Shown: positions 24,420 to 32,727, counted from the stretch's first letter. The stretch: DNA of 54,064 bases from Oscillospiraceae bacterium (GCA_902786285.1 CADABX010000006.1:1-54064), one strand, 5' to 3'. The notes: generated by a model from the letters alone, not told the origin. Program-made: numbers and translations.

Positions 24420-27152
24420 ATGAAATACACCGTACTTGTTTTTTTTCGCAAGGTGATCGCTGCGCTGACCGCATTTCTGGCGGCGCTGTGTGCGGGCAAA
24501 ACCGCGCCTGTACAGCCGGTGCGTCCGGCAGAAAACACCGTCGGCGTCTACAACGAAGCGGACGCGGACTATGCGTTGTCGATCGGGGCGGATGCGGAGC
24601 TCGACGAGATTTCGGAGCTGCTGTTCGGCATCTTCTTTGAGGACATCAACTTCGCGGCGGACGGCGGGCTCTATGCCGAAATGGCGGTCAACCGGTCGTT
24701 TGAATTCAACCAATTTGCCGCGGGCGATCAGCTTTACGGCTGGTCGGCGGTCGGCGATGCGGCGCTGCAGGTTGTGACAGATCAGCCGCAGAACGCGCTC
24801 AACGAGAACAACCCGAATTTTGTTACGGTCAAAAACGATGCCGACGCGCCGGCCGGACTTGCCAACCGCGGCTTCCTCGACGGTATGGCGATCGAACAGG
24901 GGAAAAAGTACAAGCTGTCGTTCTATGCGAAGAGCGAAACCTATGCCGGCGATGTGACCGCGCGGCTGTGCGTGGGCGATGACGTTGCCGCCGAGACGGT
25001 TGTACGTGTCGACGGCGACAGCTGGACAAAATACACCGCCGTTCTGACGGCCGACCGCACCGCACACGAAAATGTGACGCTGCAGCTTTTGACCGGCAAA
25101 GGCGAACTTTGTTTCGACATGATCTCGCTGTTCCCGGAGGACACCTATAAGGGCCGCGACAACGGGCTGCGCAAGGATCTCGGACAGATGCTTGAGGAGA
25201 TGCACCCCCGGTTTTTGCGGTTCCCGGGCGGCTGTGTGATCGAAGGCTATGACAAAGAAACCGCTTACAACTGGAAAGATTCCATCGGCGTCGGCCGCGA
25301 CGGACTGCCGCTGCAGTTCGGCGGCACCTACGGCGATGTGGCGGCCCGCAAGCAGGGGATCAACATCTGGACCGACGTTGCCGCAACAGAAGATCCGTGG
25401 CCGAGCTTTATGAGCTACGGGCTGGGTTTTTATGAATTTTTCCTGCTCGCCGAAGACCTCGGCGCCGCGCCGGTGCCGGTGCTCAACTGCGGCCTGTTTT
25501 GCCAGATGCGCGGCCGCGGCCCGGTGGCGATGGATGATCCGCTGTTTGGGCAGTATGTCCGGGATATGCTCGACCTTGTGGAGTTTTGCCGCGGCGGTGC
25601 GGATACCACCTGGGGCAAGGTGCGCGTGGCGCTCGGACATGAAGCGCCGTTCGACCTGCCGTTTATCGCGATCGGCAACGAGAACGAGGGCAGCGACTAC
25701 TATGAACGCTTTGCTGCGTTCCGCAAGGCATTTGACGACGCCAAAGCCGAAGATCCCGCCCTGTTCGGCGACACGGAGCTGATCTATTCCGCCGGCGCGT
25801 CCGACGCGACCCACGGCGCGAATTACATCAAATCCTACGAATACGCCGAACAGTGGCTCAAAGATCACCCGGGCAAAACGGCGCTCGATTTTGCCGGCGC
25901 GACCGATCAGCACTACTACAACGACCCGCAGTGGTTTTTACAGAACACCGATTACTATGACCGCGGCGTCTACGGCCGCACGGATGACGAGATCACCGCC
26001 ACGCGCTACGGCGGCGCGATTCCGGTCTTTTTGGGCGAATATGCGGCGCGTTCCAACCAGCTGCGCGCGGCGATCGCCGAAGCCGCGTATATGACCGGCC
26101 TCGAGCGCAACGGCGACATCGTGCGCATGGCGGCCTATGCGCCGCTCTTCGGCAACCTGACCGCGCGGCACTGGGCGCCGGACCTCATCTGGTACAACAA
26201 CCATCAGGTCACGGGCTCCATCAACTACTATGTCCAAAAGCTGTTTATGCTCCATCAGGGCAAAACGCTGCTGCAGTCTGAGCTGACCGGCGCGGCCGTG
26301 CCGCAAAAGGATATCAGCGGTAAAGTCGGTGTCGGGACCTGGAACACGGCGGCCGCGTTCGACAATGTGAAGGTGACCGACAACAAGACGGGCAAGGTGC
26401 TCGCACAGGACAAGTTCAGCCTGCCGGGGTATTTCTTCAACTGGACAACCCCCACCGACGGCAAATGGCGCACCCGCTGCGGCCGGCTGATGCAGTTGAA
26501 TACCGATATGGATTATTCCGAAACCGGCTCCGTCGCCTATTTCGGCGACCCGGCCTGGACGGACTATACCTATGAAGTGGACGCCGAAAAGCTGGACGGC
26601 AAGGAGGGCTTCATGCTCTCGTTCGGCATTCAGGACGTCAAAAACAACATCATCTGGAACATCGGCGGCTGGGAGAACACGGTGTCGTGTCTGCAGATCC
26701 TCGAAAACGGCGCCAAGACCGGACAGGTGCCGGGCACGGTGAAGCCGTTTGCGGCCGAAACGGGCAAAACCTACCATCTCAAGATGGTTGTCAGCGGCCG
26801 GCACATCGAGTGCTATATTGACGGCGAACAATATGTGGACTTCACCGTCGGCTCCGACAGCGAGGCCGAGGCGTATCAGGTCGTTTCCACCGATGACACC
26901 GGCGATCTGATCGTCAAGCTCGTCAACGTCACCGATACCGCGCGCACTTTCGCGGTGCAGATCGACAGCAAAGCGGCGATCGCCGACACGGCGGACGTCC
27001 ACCAGATCAAAGGCACCAGCCTTGACAACGACAACATTCTCGGCGCGCCGGAGGACTGCAAGATCGAAGACTTCACGCTGTCCGGCGTCGGCAGCAGCTT
27101 CAACTACACCGCGCCGCAGTATTCCGTCACGGTTTTGCGCCTGCATCGATAA
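24420..27152 (+). CDS. Secreted GH51 alpha-L-arabinofuranosidase with extra beta-sandwich domains
   Basis: A 910-residue enzyme. A signal-like hydrophobic start (residues 1-25) precedes FGIFFEDINFAADGGLYAEM, a GH51 hallmark. A carbohydrate-binding-like insert (about 105-240, WSAVGDAALQVV to LCFDMISLFP) follows. The catalytic barrel has RFPGGCVIEG, acid/base Glu421 in IGNENEG and nucleophile Glu540 in FLGEYAAR. After the barrel (about 640-810) there is an inserted LamG/DUF1080-like sandwich (DKFSLPGYFFNW...HIECYIDGEQYVDF) before the usual C-terminal domain resumes (LIVKLVNVTD). Most GH51 enzymes are 500-650 residues. It releases arabinofuranose from arabinan, arabinoxylan or arabinogalactan side chains outside the cell. 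Confidence 0.92.
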   Translation: MKYTVLVFFRKVIAALTAFLAALCAGKTAPVQPVRPAENTVGVYNEADADYALSIGADAELDEISELLFGIFFEDINFAADGGLYAEMAVNRSFEFNQFAAGDQLYGWSAVGDAALQVVTDQPQNALNENNPNFVTVKNDADAPAGLANRGFLDGMAIEQGKKYKLSFYAKSETYAGDVTARLCVGDDVAAETVVRVDGDSWTKYTAVLTADRTAHENVTLQLLTGKGELCFDMISLFPEDTYKGRDNGLRKDLGQMLEEMHPRFLRFPGGCVIEGYDKETAYNWKDSIGVGRDGLPLQFGGTYGDVAARKQGINIWTDVAATEDPWPSFMSYGLGFYEFFLLAEDLGAAPVPVLNCGLFCQMRGRGPVAMDDPLFGQYVRDMLDLVEFCRGGADTTWGKVRVALGHEAPFDLPFIAIGNENEGSDYYERFAAFRKAFDDAKAEDPALFGDTELIYSAGASDATHGANYIKSYEYAEQWLKDHPGKTALDFAGATDQHYYNDPQWFLQNTDYYDRGVYGRTDDEITATRYGGAIPVFLGEYAARSNQLRAAIAEAAYMTGLERNGDIVRMAAYAPLFGNLTARHWAPDLIWYNNHQVTGSINYYVQKLFMLHQGKTLLQSELTGAAVPQKDISGKVGVGTWNTAAAFDNVKVTDNKTGKVLAQDKFSLPGYFFNWTTPTDGKWRTRCGRLMQLNTDMDYSETGSVAYFGDPAWTDYTYEVDAEKLDGKEGFMLSFGIQDVKNNIIWNIGGWENTVSCLQILENGAKTGQVPGTVKPFAAETGKTYHLKMVVSGRHIECYIDGEQYVDFTVGSDSEAEAYQVVSTDDTGDLIVKLVNVTDTARTFAVQIDSKAAIADTADVHQIKGTSLDNDNILGAPEDCKIEDFTLSGVGSSFNYTAPQYSVTVLRLHR

Positions 27153-27223
27153 GGGCAAAAAGCCAAGGACGCGGGCAGCGTGATGCGTAAAGCCGCAGCA
27201 GGTGCCGCGCCGAAAAGAAAAGA

Positions 27224-27257
27224 GAGCAGCAGCCTTTTTCGGCTGCTGCTGTTTTTT
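27224..27257 (+). terminator. Terminator of the GH51 operon
   Basis: GCAGCAGCC (27226-27234), a six-base loop, GGCTGCTGC (27241-27249) and a T run. Confidence 0.88.
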
Positions 27258-27282
27258 GCTGTTTATGGCGCCGTCGGTAGCT

Positions 27283-27798
27283 TTATTCCTCAGCGGACGC
27301 TTCCTGCTCTGCTTTGACAGCGGAGTTTTCGCTGCCGCGGAACACGACGAATTTCTGGAACAGGAATTCCGTGATCATGTTGATGACCATGGTGATGCCC
27401 AAAACGATGTATTCGATGGCGGGGAAGGAAGCGAATTTTGCGGTAAAGTAGTTGCCGAGGATTGTCGAGATCGGGGTGAAGACCAGATAGTAGCCGAACA
27501 CCTTGAGCATGGCAACGGGGATATTGTTGGCGGATTTGAACGTAAACTTGCGGTTAAAGGTGAAGTTCCAGATCACGGAAAGGATCAGCGCGATCAGATA
27601 GCACGGGCCGTATTCGTTCTGCATGATCCGGGCGAAGGTCTCGCTGTTGGCCATCGCGTTTTGCAGCAGGTCGGTTTTGAGCACGACCTCATTGAGCAGG
27701 GTGAACGAGCCGATCTGGATGAGGCCGGCGGAGGCGGAAAAAAGCGCAAACTTGATAAACTGAAAAATGTTCTTTTTCTTGCTTTGTTGTTCTTCCAT
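27283..27798 (-). CDS. GtrA-like membrane protein
   Basis: A 171-residue protein with four predicted membrane helices and the GtrA-family marks FIKFALFSASAGLIQIGSF, VIWNFTFNRKFTF and FLFQKFVVFRG. GtrA-like proteins are thought to flip or carry lipid-linked sugars for surface polysaccharide modification; no glycosyltransferase partner is adjacent here. I start it at 27798 after AAAGGAG; a start 20 codons upstream would lie in the promoter. Confidence 0.88.
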   Translation of the reverse strand: MEEQQSKKKNIFQFIKFALFSASAGLIQIGSFTLLNEVVLKTDLLQNAMANSETFARIMQNEYGPCYLIALILSVIWNFTFNRKFTFKSANNIPVAMLKVFGYYLVFTPISTILGNYFTAKFASFPAIEYIVLGITMVINMITEFLFQKFVVFRGSENSAVKAEQEASAEE

Positions 27799-27829
27799 TT
27801 TTGCAGCTCCTTTGCTGTGTGTTATCTGT

Positions 27830-27858
27830 ATTGTAGCACAGAACCCGGCAGAGTGCAA
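27830..27858 (-). promoter_or_regulatory. Promoter of the GtrA-like gene
   Basis: Minus strand: TTGCAC (27858-27853), 17-base spacer, extended TGCTACAAT (-10 at 27835-27830). Confidence 0.8.
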
Positions 27859-27933
27859 GGGTGCAGACCAAAAACAGAAGGGGAAGATAACATGATTTTT
27901 TTGCGCGCGGGGAAAGTTTTTTCAAAAAAGAAC

Positions 27934-27962
27934 TTGACAACCGCCCTCGTTTGTGATAGTAT
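27934..27962 (+). promoter_or_regulatory. Promoter of tRNA-Arg(ACG)
   Basis: TTGACA (27934-27939), 17-base spacer, extended TGATAGTAT (-10 at 27957-27962), 18 bases before the tRNA. Confidence 0.85.
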
Positions 27963-27980
27963 ACTTTGGCACAAACAAAT

Positions 27981-28057
27981 GCGCTGCTAGCTCAGCTGGA
28001 TAGAGTGTTTGGCTACGAACCAAAAGGTCAGGGGTTCGAGTCCCTTGCAGCGCGCCA
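27981..28057 (+). tRNA. tRNA-Arg (anticodon ACG)
   Basis: Acceptor arm GCGCTGC/GCAGCGC, anticodon stem TTTGG/CCAAA around loop CTACGAA, T arm AGGGG-TTCGAGT-CCCTT, discriminator G and encoded CCA (28055-28057). The ACG anticodon should be modified to ICG and read CGT, CGC and CGA. Partial copies of its 3' end lie downstream on both strands. Confidence 0.96.
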
Positions 28058-28062
28058 TGTGC

Positions 28063-28097
28063 AACGAGTCGTTCAACAGAGCGGCTCGTTTCTTTTT
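28063..28097 (+). terminator. Terminator of tRNA-Arg(ACG)
   Basis: ACGAGTCG (28064-28071) pairs with CGGCTCGT (28082-28089), followed by TTCTTTTTG. Confidence 0.75.
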
Positions 28098-28120
28098 GTG
28101 TAAAAATAAAAAAAGAGGAA

Positions 28121-28140
28121 CGCTGCAGGGACTCGAACCC
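28121..28140 (-). repeat. Inverted partial copy of the tRNA-Arg(ACG) T arm and acceptor
   Basis: CGCTGCAGGGACTCGAACCC is the reverse complement of the tRNA 3' part (28032-28053) with one base missing. No tRNA 5' half adjoins it, so it is not a second gene. Confidence 0.75.
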
Positions 28141-28153
28141 GGAGCGGGTGAGG

Positions 28154-28222
28154 CGCGTGAAGAAAACAGTCCGGGGGACTGTTTTTAGCGCCGAAGTCCG
28201 AGCGCACCCCTGCGCGAGGACG
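28154..28222 (-). repeat. Palindromic intergenic element, inverted copy
   Basis: Read on the minus strand, TCCTCGCG is followed about 35 bases on by a perfect AAAACAGTCC-NNN-GGACTGTTTT palindrome (28163-28185) and CTT-ACGC. The same order of modules occurs on the plus strand after rpsI at 42419-42493 and 42571-42645. Confidence 0.7.
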
Positions 28223-28253
28223 GCAGACGCAAGGCGCAGCCGCGGCGGCTGCG

Positions 28254-28311
28254 TCCCTTGCAGCACGCCAGAGCCCGAGCCGTTCGAAAGAGCGGCTCGT
28301 TTCTTTTTGTG
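28254..28311 (+). repeat. Direct duplicate of the tRNA 3' end and its terminator
   Basis: TCCCTTGCAGC-CGCCA and the following hairpin ending AGCGGCTCGTTTCTTTTTGTG repeat 28041-28100 with a 213-base offset and a few changes. From here to the promoter at 28426 I see only short GC-rich inverted repeats and no gene. Confidence 0.78.
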
Positions 28312-28425
28312 CAACCGCAGAAAACCGGTTGACCACGCAGGGTCAGCCTGCGCGGGCAACTGCTGCATCGTTGTGCGCAACCGGCGGTTGCGGAAAGAAA
28401 AACGCGGTGTGTCAGCTTCGCTTGC

Positions 28426-28454
28426 TTGTTGTTTTCGTTCGGATGTGCTATAAT
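28426..28454 (+). promoter_or_regulatory. Promoter of the HTH-lipase gene
   Basis: TTGTTG (28426-28431), 17-base spacer, extended TGCTATAAT (-10 at 28449-28454). Confidence 0.78.
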
Positions 28455-28485
28455 GACGCCAGAACCCGGAAAAGGAGAGATCGCC

Positions 28486-30171
28486 ATGACCATAGGGGTG
28501 CGGATCGCCGCATTGAGAAAAGAACACGGTCTGTCGCAGGAGTCGTTTGCCGAACAGGTGGGCGTGTCGCGGCAGGCAGTTTCCAAATGGGAATCGGACG
28601 CAAGCGTGCCGGAGGTTGACAAGCTTGCACAAATCAGCACACTGTTTGGCGTTTCCATTGATTATCTGATCAAGGGCGCGCCCGACGAACCGGCGCCGCC
28701 GGCTGAACCGGAAACGCCGCCGGTCACACCGCCGGTGAACGCAGACACTTTTCATATCGACGTGGCTTCGGAAGTTCTGCCGCCCTTGCCGCATACGCCG
28801 GAAGCGACACCTGCTGCCGCTGCGCCTGCCGTTGTCGAAAAGCCTGCGAAACACGGAAAAAAGAAAGCAAAAAAATGGATCGCACTGCTGCTTGTCGTGT
28901 GTCTGCTGGCTGCCGGCACGGTGCTGCAGATTCGGTATGATTTCATCCGCGAAGCGTGGTGGGCGCTGAACGGCGGCAAGGTGCAGTACCCTTATGTGCT
29001 GGTACACGGCCTCGGCGGCTGGGGCAGCGGCGACGGAATCAACCGGACGGCGCAGTATTGGGGCGCAGACACCGGCGACCTGGTGGAATATCTCACCGAT
29101 GAAGGCTACACAGTTGTTGCGCCGAGCGTCGGTCCGGTGTCGAGCGCGTGGGATCGCGCGTGCGAGCTGTATGCCCAACTGACAGGCACCACTGTGGATT
29201 ACGGCGCTGCCCACGCGGCACAGCACAACCATGCGCGGTTCGGTCGCAGCTACGCACAGCCGCTGGTTGAAAACTGGGGCGGCCGGGTACGCGGCTTTCA
29301 GCGGGTGAAGATCAATCTGGTCGGCCATTCCTTCGGCGGCGCCACGGTGCGGCTGCTGACCAGTCTGCTCGCGTTTGGCAGCGAAGCGGAGCAGGCAGCC
29401 ACCGGCAAAGAGACGTCGGGACTGTTTACCGGCGGCAAGGGCAGTTGGGTCAACAGCGTCACAACGCTGTGCGCGCCGCACAACGGCTCGTCGCTGACCT
29501 GCGTTTTGGGAACGCTCGGCAGCATCGTCGGCATCAGCGACCCAACGCAGCTTTTGGCCAATTTGTGCTTTGCGCTGGCCGGCGCGGCAACACCGCTTGC
29601 CGGAACCTATGATTTTATGCTCGATCAGTTCGGTATCTCGCAGACGGCCGGCACAGCCGACAGCCTGCGGCAGGCGGTCTCCATGCTGACCGCGCAGGGC
29701 AACGACCATGCAGGCTATGACCTTTCGCCGGACGGCGCAAAAGCGTTGAACGATACGATCCGTACAGTGAAGGGTGTCTATTATTTTTCCTATTCCTACT
29801 GTACCACGCAGCAGGGCAAGCTGCTTGGCGGTCAGGTGCCGGTGTCCGGAACGCTGCCGGTGCTGCTGCCCTTTGCAACGGCGATGGGGATGTATCGCGG
29901 CACAACGCCCGGCGGGATTGAAATCACGGCGGACTGGCAGCCGAACGACGGTCTTGTCAGCGTTGTTTCCGCGCAGTATCCAACCGGCGCGCCGCACAGC
30001 GCCGTTCCGGAGCAGGCAGACGACGCGCGCGCTTATCACAAAGGCGTGTGGTATGTGGAGGAAACGCTGCCGGGCGACCACGGCACGGTGATCGGGTTGA
30101 ACGCCGACACCGAAGCGACCCACGCGTTCTGGAATGCGCACCTGTCGCTGGTCGACGATCTTCGAAGATAA
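28486..30171 (+). CDS. XRE helix-turn-helix / transmembrane / lipase fusion protein
   Basis: A 561-residue single-frame fusion. Residues 1-65 are an XRE (HTH_3) DNA-binding domain (GVRIAALRKEHGLSQESFAEQVGVSRQAVSKWESDASVP). A Pro/Glu/Ala linker (66-125) leads to a Lys-rich stop and one membrane helix (131-147). Residues about 165-561 form an extracellular alpha/beta-hydrolase like staphylococcal and thermoalkaliphilic family I.5 lipases: YPYVLVHGLGGWG oxyanion region, GHSFGG with Ser282, a late Asp in PNDGLVSV and a His in PGDHGTVIG. Orientation N-in/C-out follows from the charge distribution. All catalytic parts appear present. A lipid-sensing membrane-bound regulator or a lipase tethered near DNA are both conceivable; neither is shown. 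Confidence 0.86.
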   Translation: MTIGVRIAALRKEHGLSQESFAEQVGVSRQAVSKWESDASVPEVDKLAQISTLFGVSIDYLIKGAPDEPAPPAEPETPPVTPPVNADTFHIDVASEVLPPLPHTPEATPAAAAPAVVEKPAKHGKKKAKKWIALLLVVCLLAAGTVLQIRYDFIREAWWALNGGKVQYPYVLVHGLGGWGSGDGINRTAQYWGADTGDLVEYLTDEGYTVVAPSVGPVSSAWDRACELYAQLTGTTVDYGAAHAAQHNHARFGRSYAQPLVENWGGRVRGFQRVKINLVGHSFGGATVRLLTSLLAFGSEAEQAATGKETSGLFTGGKGSWVNSVTTLCAPHNGSSLTCVLGTLGSIVGISDPTQLLANLCFALAGAATPLAGTYDFMLDQFGISQTAGTADSLRQAVSMLTAQGNDHAGYDLSPDGAKALNDTIRTVKGVYYFSYSYCTTQQGKLLGGQVPVSGTLPVLLPFATAMGMYRGTTPGGIEITADWQPNDGLVSVVSAQYPTGAPHSAVPEQADDARAYHKGVWYVEETLPGDHGTVIGLNADTEATHAFWNAHLSLVDDLRR

Positions 30172-30206
30172 CAACAAAAGAGCAGCCGCCCCGAGGGGTG
30201 GCTGCT
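30170..30206 (-). terminator. Terminator of the PAP2-family gene
   Basis: AGCAGCC(A/G)CCCC hairpin with loop; on the minus strand it is followed by CTTTTGTTGTT. It also lies just past the stop of the lipase fusion gene and may act on both strands. Confidence 0.7.
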
Positions 30207-30224
30207 TTGCTGACTGCTGACAGC

Positions 30225-31214
30225 TTATTTCCCAAACATCGCTTTGACATTCGCGCCTTTGCAAACGATCACTTCGCGGCAAAGGATCATGCAAACGAAA
30301 GCGCAGGTGCCGCCGACGAGCACGTCGCTGAAGAAGTGGGCGCCGACGATGATGCGGCTGACTGCGGTCAGACCCGTGATGATCACCGGGATGATCCACA
30401 TGAGCGCGCGCACGCCCTTGTTTTTGATCTTGAGCGCGTCGTTGAGCATCGGCATCAGATAGGAGGCGCCGGCGGCGTTGGTGTGGCCGCTGGGGAAGGA
30501 TTTGAGCGCGTCGGTGGTGCCGAAGAGCGCCACCATGTCCTCCTTGGTGATCCACTGTCCGTTGTGTTCATACCAGCGGGCGAATTTTGCAAAGCCGTAG
30601 TCGGGCGAATCGGGATTCATGTTCATCGCGCGGTAGCGGATCCGGCCGACGGGACCCTTGATCAGATGCAGCACCACGGTGGACAGAATCAGGAACGCCA
30701 GCGTGGCGATCGCCACTTTGAACAGCGCTTCGATCTGTGCGTCGGTGAAGTTGCGCACAGCCAAGAGGCCCAGCGCCCAGAACGCACACGCCACGATCAC
30801 ATTGATCAGCAGCATCCAGCCCGGCGTGGTCAGGTTGGAGTGTTCAATCATCATCACATGCTCCTGCACATAGTCCATCGTGTCGGTGACCATGACATAG
30901 TTTGCAATGTAGGCGCAGACCGCCATGATGACGGCGAAGATCACGCGCGGCGCCGCGGAGAGCGACTTTTTGCGGTAGCAGTACCAGAACAGAATCGAGA
31001 ACGCGAACGCGAAGCCGATATAGACCGGGTCACTGCCGAGCGCTTCAAACGCCACGCCGAAGGTGTCGCTGGTGAGGTAGGTGTGGGCGGAGAGCGCTTT
31101 GGCTGTCAGAAACGAGCTGACCTGAAAATCGGTGAATGTCGCCGTGCAAAGCAGACCGCCGAAGATCACTACAAACAGCGCGAAGCTCAGCCAGTTGCGG
31201 GTTTTGGTTTTCAT
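30225..31214 (-). CDS. PAP2-superfamily membrane phosphatase
   Basis: A 329-residue polytopic membrane protein with the three PAP2 phosphatase motifs: KGPVGRIR (186-193), FPSGHT (PSGH 241-244) and SRIIVGAHFFSD (286-297). These form the histidine-based active site on the outer face. Likely substrates are undecaprenyl pyrophosphate, phosphatidic acid or a related lipid phosphate. It is larger than BcrC-type enzymes and carries extra N-terminal helices. It has its own promoter and terminator. The neighbouring lipase fusion on the other strand is suggestive of lipid metabolism but not proof of a link. Confidence 0.9.
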   Translation of the reverse strand: MKTKTRNWLSFALFVVIFGGLLCTATFTDFQVSSFLTAKALSAHTYLTSDTFGVAFEALGSDPVYIGFAFAFSILFWYCYRKKSLSAAPRVIFAVIMAVCAYIANYVMVTDTMDYVQEHVMMIEHSNLTTPGWMLLINVIVACAFWALGLLAVRNFTDAQIEALFKVAIATLAFLILSTVVLHLIKGPVGRIRYRAMNMNPDSPDYGFAKFARWYEHNGQWITKEDMVALFGTTDALKSFPSGHTNAAGASYLMPMLNDALKIKNKGVRALMWIIPVIITGLTAVSRIIVGAHFFSDVLVGGTCAFVCMILCREVIVCKGANVKAMFGK

Positions 31215-31246
31215 TTCTTACTTCCTCCAATCGGTTGGTTTGTCTT

Positions 31247-31275
31247 ATTGTAGCACGCACGGGCCGTTTTTGCAA
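31247..31275 (-). promoter_or_regulatory. Promoter of the PAP2 gene
   Basis: Minus strand: TTGCAA (31275-31270), 17-base spacer, extended TGCTACAAT (-10 at 31252-31247). Confidence 0.8.
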
Positions 31276-31315
31276 GAAAAATTATCCCCCCAACCCCGGC
31301 AAGTGGCGCCGGATA

Positions 31316-31344
31316 TGAAAAAAGCACCCCGCGGGTGCTTTTTC
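31316..31344 (-). terminator. Terminator of the DUF4474 gene
   Basis: Minus strand: AAGCACCC-GCGG-GGTGCTT hairpin followed by a run of T. Confidence 0.82.
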
Positions 31345-31350
31345 GTTCGG

Positions 31351-32577
31351 TTAAAATGTAACGTAGATCGTCAAGCCGTCGATCACATAGGTGATGTCGC
31401 CGGTGCCCTCCGCGTCGATGGCGGCGGCAAATGCGTGCAGCATCTCTTCGTCCGGCATTTCCATCTCGAACTTCATGGTCAGATCCTTCGGCTGATAGAT
31501 GTTCTTGGTGATTTTGAATCCGTTTGCCCACCAGTGGCGCATCGGACCGATGGAAAAGATCTGGTCGTCCTTGTGATACAGCTGCAGCGTGATGTTCATC
31601 ATTTCGTCGTCGCTTGCGCATTCGTAATAGGTGCCCTTGGAGCCCGGCGCACGGTTATAGATGCCGACCTCCGCGCCGTTGGTGATCAGCGCGTAGTTGC
31701 CTTTCCAGATCTGGATCATCCATTCCTTGTTGTTGTAGTTGAACTTTAGACGGCGGGTCTGATAGTTGAACAGCGGCGTGGAGTTCGCAAGGATATCATA
31801 CAGCAGCATAAAGCCGAGGTGGCGCTGCCACGCGCCGATGGTCGCATAGACGACCAGCTCCGGAATCTGGCAGTTGAAGCCGAGCCCGATCATACCGCCC
31901 TCGCCGTCGCCGGTTGCTTCGCCGGTTTCGGTGTTGATATACAGGCCGGGATACATCACATGGCGGTAGCCGTCATAGTAGGTGACCGTGACCTGCACCA
32001 TCACTTCGTGCTCCGGGTCGCGCTTGGACGGCACGGCGTTGATTTCGACCTTTTCGATCACGCTCAGATAGGCGCCGATCAAAAACAGCAGGTTTTCCTT
32101 GAACCAGTCGCCTTCGCGGGCCGCTTCGTCGCGCAGCGCATAGATCCGGCCGCGCAGCTCGGTGGTGTTCACGCCCAAAACTTCGGCGCCGAACTCAGCG
32201 GGGCCGTTGAGATTCGGCACATGGGTCAGCAGCCGCTCCAGATCGAAGCCGGTGTTTTCGGCAACATAGGTGCAGAACTCGGAAAGCGTTTCGTCAAGCT
32301 TGACGTCCAGATACGCCTCTTCTTCCCGGTCGAGAACCTGGCCGTGCAAAATTTTGCGGACGATATCGGCCGGCGCGAGGCGGCGCAAAAAGGTGTCGGT
32401 GTCAAACGACGGTGCACCGCGCTCCTGCACATAGTTGATATAGTCGCTGAGCGAATGCAGATTTTTCAGATCGCTCCATTGGAAGACCTTGTCGTTGCGC
32501 GCGCCGAACGCCGCCGGCATCAGCGTATACATAAACAGGATCGGAATCATCAAAATGGAAACAAGCTTTTGGAACAT
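31351..32577 (-). CDS. DUF4474 domain protein, exported
   Basis: A 408-residue protein with an N-terminal signal peptide or anchor (MFQKLVSILMIPILFMYTLMPAAFG). The central and C-terminal part matches the DUF4474 family: GLGFNCQIPELVVYATIGAW, RRLKFNYNNKEWMIQIWKGN, GAEVGIYNRAPG, YYECASDDEMM and GPMRHWWANGFKI. Family function is unknown. Start at 32577 after AAAGGAGG. It is monocistronic, divergent from the GH30 operon, with a strong AT-rich promoter. Confidence 0.85.
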   Translation of the reverse strand: MFQKLVSILMIPILFMYTLMPAAFGARNDKVFQWSDLKNLHSLSDYINYVQERGAPSFDTDTFLRRLAPADIVRKILHGQVLDREEEAYLDVKLDETLSEFCTYVAENTGFDLERLLTHVPNLNGPAEFGAEVLGVNTTELRGRIYALRDEAAREGDWFKENLLFLIGAYLSVIEKVEINAVPSKRDPEHEVMVQVTVTYYDGYRHVMYPGLYINTETGEATGDGEGGMIGLGFNCQIPELVVYATIGAWQRHLGFMLLYDILANSTPLFNYQTRRLKFNYNNKEWMIQIWKGNYALITNGAEVGIYNRAPGSKGTYYECASDDEMMNITLQLYHKDDQIFSIGPMRHWWANGFKITKNIYQPKDLTMKFEMEMPDEEMLHAFAAAIDAEGTGDITYVIDGLTIYVTF

Positions 32578-32619
32578 GGGGAGCCTCCTTTGGGGAATCA
32601 CGATTTTTCAGTATTTTTT

Positions 32620-32648
32620 ATTATATATTTTTTGTGAATAAAAAGCAA
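32620..32648 (-). promoter_or_regulatory. Promoter of the DUF4474 gene
   Basis: Minus strand: TTGCTT (32648-32643), 17-base AT-rich spacer, TATAAT (32625-32620). Confidence 0.78.
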
Positions 32649-32674
32649 TATGTTTCTGATTAATTTTTATTTGT

Positions 32675-32704
32675 TTGACAACCTCCGCCCGGATATGGTA
32701 TAAC
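32675..32704 (+). promoter_or_regulatory. Promoter of the GH30 operon
   Basis: TTGACA (32675-32680), 18-base spacer, extended TGGTATAAC (-10 at 32699-32704), 24 bases before the GH30 start. Confidence 0.82.
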
Positions 32705-32727
32705 TAAACCCGAAGGGAGGCATCGTC

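Noticed and set aside
28121-28260. A second tRNA gene
   Set aside because: Only T-arm and acceptor pieces are present, one inverted; no D arm or anticodon arm can be built.
27922-30555. An 877-codon minus-strand frame across the tRNA repeats, lipase fusion and PAP2 end
   Set aside because: It reads through a tRNA and terminators; the peptide LQGTRTPDLLVRSQ-type end is a well-known artefact of translating tRNA 3' ends backwards.
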